From Parasphingorhabdus litoris DSM 22379 (lineage in GTDB: Bacteria > Pseudomonadota > Alphaproteobacteria > Sphingomonadales > Sphingomonadaceae): DNA of 64,000 bases. The stretch spans positions 1,054,001-1,118,000 of the forward strand of contig NZ_CP086727.1 in the NCBI RefSeq assembly GCF_020906275.1, read 5' to 3'. The notes under the pieces are model-generated. The model was not told the origin of the DNA. It worked only from the letters and a program-made list of their open reading frames with translations, and did no database searches. Position numbers and translations under genes: made by a program. Every line of letters starts with the position of its first letter. Positions within the stretch are counted from its first letter, which is position 1. Below, piece by piece: positions 22,786 through 31,600 of this stretch.

Positions 22786-22799
22786 ATGACTTGCATCAC
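22786..22799 (-). promoter_or_regulatory. CRP/FNR-family site upstream of the multiheme operon
   Basis: On the minus strand GTGAT-GCAA-GTCAT resembles the FixK/Dnr-type TTGAT-N4-GTCAA, differing only at the outermost bases. It lies about 140 bases upstream of the pentaheme cytochrome start, in a 250-base intergenic region that otherwise shows nothing. Oxygen- or nitrogen-oxide-dependent control of the operon is a reasonable inference. Confidence 0.4.
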
Positions 22800-22898
22800 T
22801 GTTTTTGCTTTACCTGCTGTTCAAACGTTGCCGATTTACCACTTTGATGTGGTTTGACTGCACGTTCATGAGAATTGCTTTGTAACGTGATTCGGTTG

Positions 22899-24335
22899 TC
22901 AGACTTTGCGCCGGATGACCAGATTCCGAATTTCAGTCATATCCTCCATCGCGAATCTGATACCTTCTCGGCCTAAGCCGCTATCCTTGACGCCGCCATA
23001 AGGCATATTGTCAACGCGATAGGATGACACGTCGTTAATCACGACGCCGCCGACATCAAGCCGATCCCATGCATCCAAGGTTTTGAACAGGTCACGGGTA
23101 AAGATACCTGCCTGAAGCCCAAATTTACTATCGTTAACTTCATCCAGTGCCGCGTTGAAATCGCTGAACTTGGAGAGCAGTGCGAGCGGGCCAAAAGCTT
23201 CCTCACGATTGGCAGCAGCATTGCGATCCACATTTTCTAGTAATGTGGCTTCCAGCATATTGCCGGTGCGATTACCGCCGCACAGCAGCGTCGCCCCACC
23301 CGTAACGGCCTGATCAATCCAGTCATGGAGGCGTTTGGCTTCCCCTTCGGAAATCATCGGACCAATGAAGGTATCGCGGTCTTTAGGATCACCGGCAATC
23401 AGGGTTTTGGTTCTGGCGACCAGCATATCCTTGAAAGTGTCGTAGACAGATTCATGAATTATGATCCGTTGGACACCGATACAGCTTTGGCCCGACTGAT
23501 AGAAAGCGCCGAAAATGATACGCTCCAGCGCATCGTCCAGATCAGCATCATGATCGACAATGACCGCAGCATTGCCGCCCAGTTCCAGGATGACGGGCTT
23601 CTTGCCTGCCTTAGCTTTGAGGTCCCAGCCCACACCAGGAGAACCGGTGAAGGACAGCAGCTTCAGGCGTTCATCAACGGTGAACAGGTCTGCACCATCG
23701 CGGCTGGCGGGCAATATTGAAAAAGCGCCTTTGGGCAGATCGGTTTCGGCCAAGACTTCGCCCATGATGATGGCACCCAACGGCGTCTTAGATGCCGGTT
23801 TCATGACAAAGGGACAACCCACGGCAATGGCTGGGGCGATTTTATGCGCCGCAAGGTTCAGCGGAAAGTTGAACGGTGAAATGAAACTGCACGGTCCGAT
23901 CGGTACGCGCTTCCACATGCCTTGATAGCCCTTGGCGCGCTCCGAAATGTCAAGCGGCTGGACTTCTCCGTAATTGCGGACCGCTTCCTCGGCAGCTATC
24001 CGGAACGTATCGATCAGCCGGCCGACTTCCCCTTCGGCATCCTTGATGGGTTTGCCTGCTTCGACACAAAGCGAATAAGCGAGTTCATCATAACGTTCCT
24101 GAAAGCGGGTGACGCAATGCTGCAGTACATTTTGCCGTTCATAGCTCGCCATGCGCGCCATTGGCTCGGCAGCTTCAACCGCCCCGGCAATGGCTTCTTC
24201 AATAACATCCGGCGTTGCCAGTGCTGTCCGGAAAGCGACCTCATTGGTAAACTTGTCCGTGACTTCCAGATCGGTATTCGGCTGGGCGGCTACGTTATTG
24301 AGATAAAGCGGATAAACGTCTTTGAGTTTTGTCAT
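22899..24335 (-). CDS. NAD(P)-dependent aldehyde dehydrogenase
   Basis: 478 residues, full-length for the family. Catalytic features: PFNFPLNLAAHK, cofactor SFTGSPGVG, catalytic Glu in ILELGGN and nucleophile Cys in GQSCIGVQR; the end YGGVKDSGLGREG is standard. It oxidises an aldehyde to the acid; the glyceraldehyde-3-phosphate/lactaldehyde-like subgroup is suggested by overall pattern but not proven. It lies 11 bases after the acetolactate-synthase-type gene, so both enzymes probably act on one pathway. Confidence 0.93.
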   Translation of the reverse strand: MTKLKDVYPLYLNNVAAQPNTDLEVTDKFTNEVAFRTALATPDVIEEAIAGAVEAAEPMARMASYERQNVLQHCVTRFQERYDELAYSLCVEAGKPIKDAEGEVGRLIDTFRIAAEEAVRNYGEVQPLDISERAKGYQGMWKRVPIGPCSFISPFNFPLNLAAHKIAPAIAVGCPFVMKPASKTPLGAIIMGEVLAETDLPKGAFSILPASRDGADLFTVDERLKLLSFTGSPGVGWDLKAKAGKKPVILELGGNAAVIVDHDADLDDALERIIFGAFYQSGQSCIGVQRIIIHESVYDTFKDMLVARTKTLIAGDPKDRDTFIGPMISEGEAKRLHDWIDQAVTGGATLLCGGNRTGNMLEATLLENVDRNAAANREEAFGPLALLSKFSDFNAALDEVNDSKFGLQAGIFTRDLFKTLDAWDRLDVGGVVINDVSSYRVDNMPYGGVKDSGLGREGIRFAMEDMTEIRNLVIRRKV

Positions 24336-24346
24336 GATCTATCCTC

Positions 24347-25993
24347 TTAAATCTTCGCACTGAGTTCCTTGATCTCATTGTTGAGGATACGGTCATTGTC
24401 CGAATAGTCCACAGGACAATCGATCAAATGCACGCCTTCGCTGTTCAGGCATTTGTCGATCGTTTCCTGCAGGTTTTTCGCGCTGGTGATACGGTGACCA
24501 TGAGCGCCATAGCTTTCGGCATATTTGACGAAATCTGGATTGTCGTAGGTCAGGCCCCAATCCTTGAAACCCATATTGGCTTGTTTCCAGCGGATCATGC
24601 CATAGCTGCTGTCATTGAGAATCAGCACCGTGATATTCAGCTTCAACCGAACCGCTGTTTCCATCTCCTGACTGTTCATCATGAACCCGCCATCACCGCA
24701 GATCGCCATGACCTTTCGGTCGGGATAGACCATCGCGGATGCCATGGCAGACGGCAGGCCAGCGCCCATGGTTGCCAGAGCGTTATCAAGCAACACGGTG
24801 TTCGCCTGACGCGCCTTGTAGTTGCGCGCAAACCAGATTTTATAAACGCCATTGTCGAGGCAGATAATACCATCGGCAGGCATTTGTTCGCGGATCACTT
24901 TCACCAGATGCGGCGGATAGATGGGGCAACGCATGTCATCGTCCATGGTCGCAGTATGCTCTTCTTCGGCCGCCCGCGCTTTGTACATGGCATCGAAATT
25001 CCACGAACCGGATGGAACAATATCTTCCTTCATCTGCCAGATCGCGTTGCCAATATCGCCAATGACCTCAATCTGCGGGAAATAGACCGGATCGACCTCG
25101 GCCGTGTTCATCGAAACGTGGATCACTTCGGTGCCGCCGTCTTTCATGAAGAATGGCGGCTTTTCGATCACGTCGTGGCCAACGTTGATGATCAGGTCTG
25201 CGGATTCAATCGCGCTATGCACGAAGTCATTTGCTGACAAAGCGGCACAGCCCATAAATTCCTTGTTGGTTTCATCAACAACGCCTTTACCCAATTGTGT
25301 GGTGACAAAGGGAATGCCAGTTTTCTCGATAAACTGGGTCAGCATCCGTCCGGTCGTGGTACGGTTGGCACCGCCGCCAATGACCAGGATGGGAGACTTG
25401 GCGCTCTCAATTTTCTTGGTCGCTGCGCGTACTGCCTTGGCTTCAGCAATCGGACGGCGCGAGAGGCTGGGCTTGATTGGCACGGAATCGGTCTGCTCGT
25501 CCGCCACATCTTCCGGAAACTCGATATGAGACGCACCGGGTTTTTCTTCTTCGGCCAAACGGATGGCTTCACGCACACGGCTGGGAATATTGTCCGCAGA
25601 GGCCAGTTGATGTGTGAACTTTGTAATCGGACCCATCATGTCGACGACATCGAGAATCTGGAAGCGGCCCTGCTTGGATTTCTTGATCGGCTTTTGGCCA
25701 GTAACCATCAGGATCGGCATGCCGCCAAGCTGCGCATAGGCAGCTGCAGTGACCAGATTGGTTGCCCCGGGGCCAAGCGTTGCCATGCACACTCCGGTTT
25801 TGCCCGTGTGCCTTGCGTAAGTCGCTGCCATGAAACCCGCGCCCTGTTCGTGCCGGGTCAGGATCAATTCAATTTTCTTGGAGCGTGAAAGGCTATCAAG
25901 CATGTCGAGATTTTCTTCGCCGGGAACGCCGAAAAGATATTCCACGCCTTCATTTTCAAGACATTGGACGAATAAATCAGATGCTTTGGTCAT
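24347..25993 (-). CDS. Acetolactate synthase-type TPP-dependent enzyme, large subunit
   Basis: 548 residues. N-terminal PYR domain (GVPGEENLDML, catalytic Glu in TRHEQGAGFMA), central domain, and C-terminal PP domain with the TPP/Mg motif GDGGFMMN ending about 30 residues later in NDSSYG. It condenses 2-oxoacids; the pattern is closest to catabolic acetolactate synthases that act without a small regulatory subunit, and no ilvH-like gene is near. Its operon partner is an aldehyde dehydrogenase, an association that suggests a role outside branched-chain amino acid synthesis. Confidence 0.9.
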   Translation of the reverse strand: MTKASDLFVQCLENEGVEYLFGVPGEENLDMLDSLSRSKKIELILTRHEQGAGFMAATYARHTGKTGVCMATLGPGATNLVTAAAYAQLGGMPILMVTGQKPIKKSKQGRFQILDVVDMMGPITKFTHQLASADNIPSRVREAIRLAEEEKPGASHIEFPEDVADEQTDSVPIKPSLSRRPIAEAKAVRAATKKIESAKSPILVIGGGANRTTTGRMLTQFIEKTGIPFVTTQLGKGVVDETNKEFMGCAALSANDFVHSAIESADLIINVGHDVIEKPPFFMKDGGTEVIHVSMNTAEVDPVYFPQIEVIGDIGNAIWQMKEDIVPSGSWNFDAMYKARAAEEEHTATMDDDMRCPIYPPHLVKVIREQMPADGIICLDNGVYKIWFARNYKARQANTVLLDNALATMGAGLPSAMASAMVYPDRKVMAICGDGGFMMNSQEMETAVRLKLNITVLILNDSSYGMIRWKQANMGFKDWGLTYDNPDFVKYAESYGAHGHRITSAKNLQETIDKCLNSEGVHLIDCPVDYSDNDRILNNEIKELSAKI

Positions 25994-26160
25994 GTGGGTC
26001 CTTTCCTGATCGATATGATCAGTAATTGCTCAAGTTTATGGCAACGACCCCGGAACGATTTTTCCCCTCCAGAAAAAGACTCATCCCTACCCCTATGCTG
26101 TTGGTTGATAAGTTAAATCTACATCCGTGTCACGTATCAATCGCAAAATTCCTGAAAGCT

Positions 26161-27123
26161 CTAATAACCACGATCGAGGTCAGCCATGGCGATCATATCG
26201 CTGCCTGCTTGATAGCGCTTCAAATTTTCGACAAAGCGTGCGGCGGCGCGCTGGAACATACGGGTTTGGGCGACGCCGGAAACATGCATTGTGATAAAAC
26301 AATTTTCGGCCGTCCACAAAGGATCGCCTTTCGGTAAAGGTTCGGGATCGGTGACATCCAGCATCGCTCCGCCAATGGTCTTTCCATTCAGCGCCTCTAC
26401 CAATGCAGGCTGATCAACCAGTGACCCGCGAGCGACATTGATCAACCAGGCTGATGGTTTCATCGCGGCGAATTCATCCGCCCCCAAAAGCTTCTGCGTT
26501 TCTGTCGTGGCAGGCGCGGAGACGATCACCCAGTCAAACTCTCCGAGCCGGGCTTGCCAGTCGTTAGTGCCGATCACTTCCGTTCCCAGTCCGGCAGGAT
26601 CATCACTGGCGGTCCGGCGGACGGCTGTGACATCCATCTCGAACCCCGACAGTTTTTTCGCCACCTGCTGGCCGATACCGCCATAGCCGATGATTAGAGC
26701 CTTGCCATCTGCCAGCTCGGTCGTGCCTGGTGCTTGCTCCGGCCATTCCTGCTGCCCTTGAAGTTCCAGCAATTTGTCGGTCCGTTTGGCCGCGGAGAGC
26801 ATGCCCATGGCCACAAATTCCGCGATGGGGGAGCTGTTCAATCCGGCCCCGTTGGTGACAATCGTGCCTTGCTGTTTAAGCTGGTCGAGAGGAAAATGCT
26901 CCACCCCGGCATAGATGCTGTTGAGCCATTTCAAATTGGTTGCCGCAGCAAGTACCTGCGCCATCTTTTCCTTGTCATACATGTCGAACCAACCGATTTC
27001 GGCATGGGGCGCGATTGCAAGGGCTTCCTCGGTGCTGGTGAACCAGGTGACATCAAGATCGCCGCAATGCGGTTCGACCAGGGGACGAACGAGAGAGGCC
27101 ATAGCGGCTATAGGTTTGCTCAT
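26161..27123 (-). CDS. D-2-hydroxyacid dehydrogenase
   Basis: 320 residues. NAD-binding GYGGIGQQVA at mid-length, catalytic Arg in NVARGSLVD, Glu in LDVTDPEPLP, and a His in ITMHVSG: the usual Arg-Glu-His set of the D-isomer-specific family. Substrate could be glyoxylate/hydroxypyruvate-like or a related 2-oxoacid. The start at 27123 overlaps the cysS stop as ATGA; an ATG 15 bases earlier is possible but lies deeper in cysS. Translation is likely coupled to cysS. Confidence 0.9.
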   Translation of the reverse strand: MSKPIAAMASLVRPLVEPHCGDLDVTWFTSTEEALAIAPHAEIGWFDMYDKEKMAQVLAAATNLKWLNSIYAGVEHFPLDQLKQQGTIVTNGAGLNSSPIAEFVAMGMLSAAKRTDKLLELQGQQEWPEQAPGTTELADGKALIIGYGGIGQQVAKKLSGFEMDVTAVRRTASDDPAGLGTEVIGTNDWQARLGEFDWVIVSAPATTETQKLLGADEFAAMKPSAWLINVARGSLVDQPALVEALNGKTIGGAMLDVTDPEPLPKGDPLWTAENCFITMHVSGVAQTRMFQRAAARFVENLKRYQAGSDMIAMADLDRGY

Positions 27124-28634
27124 ATCGAAATGCTCCATTCCCAGCGTAGCGGATCGCCATCCATAAGTTCGACGCCTTGCGCAATCAGTTCATCGCGGAT
27201 CGCATCGGCTGCGGCGAAATCCTTGTCTGCTTTGGCTTTCTGGCGCAGATCCAGCTTTTGCTCAATCTCTTCCTCGGTGACCGCTGCCGCCTTTGGGCGT
27301 AACCGGAGATTGGTGCGGGTCAATGTTTCCAGTTCGAGACCCAATATCTGGTCGATTTCCTGTAGTAGCGTCATACGCTGGACGGGATCGATTTTTTTGA
27401 GTGAGAGTAAGTCTTCCAACAGTGGAATGACCGGACAGCTGTTAAGATCGTCGCTCATCGCGGCGTCCAATTGATCACGCATCTCGGCAAGCTTGGGATG
27501 CAATACCCGTTCGTCATCCTGAACTTGTTTCAGGATCTCACTGTCGATGCTTCCAGATCCCGAAACAAGTTCGGGATGACGATCTTTAATCCGATCCTTC
27601 AGCCGTTCCACGCTCATCAGGATGCGCTTTAGCCGGGTCAATGCAGCTACCAAGTTGTCCCAGCTAAATTCCAATTCGCTGCGATAGTGGGCTTGCAGGC
27701 ACATCAGGCGATAGGCGAGGGGATGAATGCCCTTGTCGATCAGCAATTGCAGGCGCAGAAATTCGCCCGCTGACTTGGACATTTTGCCAGCCCGGTCGAT
27801 CAGGAAATTATTGTGCATCCAAAAACGCGCCCCGCTGTGGTCGCAGCCGCTATGGGCCTGGTTCTGGGCAATTTCATTGGGGTGATGAATCTCACGATGA
27901 TCAATACCGCCGGTATGAATATCAAAGGGCAGGCCAAGCAAGGCTTCTGACATCACCGAGCATTCCAGATGCCAGCCTGGTGCTCCTTTGCCCCACGGGC
28001 TGTCCCATTCCATCTGCCGGGTTTCGCCTTCGGGCGTCTTGCGCCAGATCGCGAAATCAGCCGCATTACGTTTGCCCTCTACAGCGTCGATCCGGCCCTC
28101 TCCATCTTCGGTTGCTGCGCGAGCGAGGCTGCCATAATCGGCGACAGTTGAGACATCGAAATACAGGCCGCTGTCCAGTTCGTAGCAATGCTTGTCGGCA
28201 ATGCCCTTGGCATAGTCGATCATCTGGGGAACATAGTCGGTTGCGATCGACCAATGGGCCGGCTGGCGAATGTTCAGCGCTTTGATATCTTCCCAATAAG
28301 CTTCGGTATAATGTTTCGCGATATCCCAGATGGACTGCGCACGCTCTGCCGCCGCTTTCTCCAGCTTGTCCTCGCCATCATCCGCATCGTCGGTCAGATG
28401 GCCGACATCGGTAATGTTGATGACATGGGTCAGCTTGTAACCTTTCCAGCTTAATGTTCGCCCGAGCAAATCAGCAAAGACATAGGCGCGCATATTGCCA
28501 ATATGCGGATAGTTATAAACCGTCGGTCCGCATGTATAAACGCGGGCCTCCCCGTCATGAACCGGCTCGAATGGCTCCAGCTTCCGCGTCAGGCTGTTGA
28601 ATAGTTTCAGTGGATGATCGGTTGTCTCTTGCAT
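27120..28634 (-). CDS. cysS: Cysteinyl-tRNA synthetase with in-frame palindromic insertion
   Basis: 504 residues, somewhat longer than usual (about 460-480). Charges tRNA-Cys. Class I signatures are intact: YPHIGNMRAY (HIGH motif) near residue 40, the zinc ligands of the catalytic core (CGPTVYN, ECSVM, GGIDHREIHH), and GKMSKSAGEF (KMSKS). Residues about 352-374 (HPELVSGSGSIDSEILKQVQ and a few more) are encoded by the dispersed palindromic repeat at 27512-27581. The insertion keeps the frame and falls in the helical anticodon-side region where an exposed loop can tolerate it. The rest of the gene is normal, so the enzyme is presumably functional. Confidence 0.97.
   Translation of the reverse strand: MQETTDHPLKLFNSLTRKLEPFEPVHDGEARVYTCGPTVYNYPHIGNMRAYVFADLLGRTLSWKGYKLTHVINITDVGHLTDDADDGEDKLEKAAAERAQSIWDIAKHYTEAYWEDIKALNIRQPAHWSIATDYVPQMIDYAKGIADKHCYELDSGLYFDVSTVADYGSLARAATEDGEGRIDAVEGKRNAADFAIWRKTPEGETRQMEWDSPWGKGAPGWHLECSVMSEALLGLPFDIHTGGIDHREIHHPNEIAQNQAHSGCDHSGARFWMHNNFLIDRAGKMSKSAGEFLRLQLLIDKGIHPLAYRLMCLQAHYRSELEFSWDNLVAALTRLKRILMSVERLKDRIKDRHPELVSGSGSIDSEILKQVQDDERVLHPKLAEMRDQLDAAMSDDLNSCPVIPLLEDLLSLKKIDPVQRMTLLQEIDQILGLELETLTRTNLRLRPKAAAVTEEEIEQKLDLRQKAKADKDFAAADAIRDELIAQGVELMDGDPLRWEWSISI
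27512..27581. repeat. Dispersed palindromic repeat inside cysS
   Basis: Inverted half-units CGTCATCCTGAACTTG...AGGATCT and AGATCCCGAAACAAG...GGGATGACG, separated by 16 bases. It is 70 bases long and bounded by CGTCAT / ATGACG. It belongs to the same family as 3274-3352 and 3703-3729. The copy is translated in frame as about 23 extra residues. Confidence 0.9.
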
Positions 28635-28638
28635 GGTT

Positions 28639-28660
28639 CACCGCCTAATGGTTTGCGGTG
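28639..28660. repeat. Short hairpin between cysS and tpsA
   Basis: CACCGC / GCGGTG stem in the 46-base gap between the tpsA stop codon and the cysS start. Both genes run on the minus strand, so it may end the tpsA transcript, but no T-run follows. Confidence 0.4.
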
Positions 28661-28680
28661 CAATAGGTCAACCGATCAAT

Positions 28681-31600
28681 TCATTCCGCAGGTTCGAGTT
28701 CTTCATCCTCGGTGGGACCGCCCTGACCACAGGATTCATCCCCTTCGGCGCACTCGCCATTTTCCTCTTCTTCGCCAACCCACAGATCGTCATTGCCCGC
28801 ACCAGTAACCGGCTCGTCAATCAACGGATCATCCACATATTCCTCATTTTCCTTGAGTTCGATGAGATTTGTTTCGAACGGATCACTGACCACTGTGCCA
28901 TCTTCATTTGGTGTCACTTCCTCCTCAATGATATCCTGTACTGGATCGTCGATTTCCGGATCAGGAGATGGATCGGGTGTTGGCGTAGGTGTTGGCGTAG
29001 GTGTTGGTGTTGGAGTGGGGGTAGGCGTCGGTGTTGGAGTTGGAGTGGGCGTCGGAGTTGGCGCGCCACAGCTGGACGGATCGATTATTACGCAGCCATT
29101 TATTGTGGAAGCGTTGTCAAATCCAACCACAGTGTCTGTTGCGAAAATTGTGTCGATCCCGGTGTCTCCACCAACGATGCCATTGATGACAATATTCGCA
29201 TTGCTGCCTGCGCTAAGCCCATTGATGGTCAAACTGTCGACCGTGAAACCGCGGCGTTCACCAAAAGCGGTGCCAGGCGCTGTATTCTGAATGAACAGAT
29301 CACCATCGACCGCGAATTGCGCAATCCCGCCGCGGATCAAGCCACCGTCGAGATCGACGCCATCATTATTTTGCAGACGAAGATCGACAGCATCTACGCC
29401 AAGGCCTGCGATATCGGCAAAGGCCTGATCAGTCATGGCATAGATGTTTTGCGCCGTCAGCGTCATCAAACCAACACCACCAAAACCGCCATTGGTATCG
29501 GTAATCTGGATCAGACCGCCATTGGCATTAATCCTGAGATCATCAAGGGATGTCATGTTGAGCGTGGTGCCGCCAGATGCATTGGTCAGATTAAGATTGC
29601 CGTCGACCCTCGTGGATTGACCGGAATCAATCGTCAATGTGCCAGAGAAGCCAATATTGGCCGTTTGTGGTCCGCTGACATTGTCGCCCGCCTGCACCGT
29701 CAAATCCTGGATGATAAGATCAGGTGTTGAAAGGCCGGTCGACTGAACAAAAAATGTCAAATCCTGATTGGACTGGATCCGCGTAAATTCAAAATTGTCC
29801 AGAGTATAGCCACCAAGATCGGAGGCGCCGCCCAAAAGCGCCTGATTGGCCCCGTTGCTTTCAATGAAAATATCATTGGTCTGCGTAAATTCGCCAAGCT
29901 GTCCGGATGAACCAATATTGATATTGGCCGATGACAGGTCGATGGTCATTCCAGTCGCAAGCGCCTGAATATCGATCAGATTGCCAGCTGTGATGGTCAA
30001 AGCATTATTCGCGTTGACGGTATCATTGATCGCAACGTCAACCGCTGCCGTTACATCGATATTGCCATTGGCGCTTACGACGGCTTGGCCACTAATGCCT
30101 GCGGGCGAGTTGCCAGCGCCACTTCCAACGATAATGAGTTCGTTCAGTTCTGCGCTACCCGCCAAGCTTGTCAGCTGGATGTTGCCTGTTGCACTGGCAT
30201 CATCAACCACCAGGTTGCCTTGGGTAACAATATTTATATTCCCAGCATTGGCAGTGGCAATGACTCTCATCGCCCCATCGGACCTGAGAAACACGTTATT
30301 GCCGATGGCGCGGACTGTATTGGTGAGCATGGCATTGTCACGCACTGCTACATCCCCGTCAGAAGACCGCAACACCGCAGAACCACCGATCAACTCTCCA
30401 ATTTCAACGCCCAAATCAGCATCAAAATTGCTGCTGACAATTTCGGCGCTTGTGACATCGATCAGCCCATCAACAAATGCCCGGAACGTGCCGGCTGCGA
30501 CGGTCTCGGCGGTAAAGTTACCATCGGCCCGGACGCTAATGAAGGAATCGGACGTCACATTGCCAAAAATAACGGAACCGAGCGACCGCAAGTCCAGCCC
30601 AGAAGGTATTTTGCTGGTCACATCGACATCACCGAAGATAATGTCGCCGGAGGCGAAAAAGTCTCCGGTGCGCGAAATATCCAGATCGCCGCCGATATTG
30701 ATGTCTCCATCGAGCGCGCGAAGGCGCAGTCCTTCGGTAAACCGCAGATCACCATTGTCCCCGGTATCGGCACCGTTCAATGTTATTGATGTGCCCTCGA
30801 GGAAGGTTTCATTACCAGAGATTACGTTGCCAATGGACAGATTGCCGGTGCCTACAACCATGATCGTCGTACCGGCGGCGAGAATATCACCTGTGATATC
30901 GCTGCCGCTGAGGTCGAGCATATTTCCGGCATCCACAGATCCGAAGTCAATGAAATCGCCAGAGGAAAGAAATATATCAACGCCTGCGTCAATGCTGCCG
31001 ACTGTTATGTCGCCGCCGTTGATATCGATATTTTGTGCGCCGGACGTAGCGCCCAAGAAAACGGATCCAGGTGCGTCTAATATTATGTCGGAATCAGGCA
31101 CATTGATCTGATCAAAACTGAAATTGCCACCGGCATCATAGTTCACATCACCGACCCCAACCGTCAAAACGCCAACATTCATGCTGCCCGGGACCGAATA
31201 GAAGCCTTCCAATATATCGCCGCGCTCATTTACGGTGGTCAGCTCGCCGCCGGTATTGATAACAGCGGCGGATATATCACCGCCAACGGTGATACCTATG
31301 TCGTTTGCGCTATTGAGCGACCCTGAGCCCAACAAACTGCCGGCTGCTTCAATGCCAAGCAAGCCGCTGGTGAGCTCTGCATCGCGCAGGTTCACATTGC
31401 CTTCGGTGCTGTTTACGAAAATTTCGTCGCTGGCGATAAAGCGCGAGGGAATGCCGTCCGCGCCCATCACAAGATCACGGCGTGTCGATACCAATATCCG
31501 ATTGGCAATTATGTCGCCATTTTCAATAACCGCCTGAATTGGGACGCCAATCTGGCCGATTTCAACAATATTGTCCGCATCAAGCGCGCCAAGGCAGAGA

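Noticed and set aside
28975..29064. Tandem repeat considered as CRISPR-like array
   Set aside because: It is a hexamer repeat without spacers and encodes the Pro-Thr linker of TpsA in frame.
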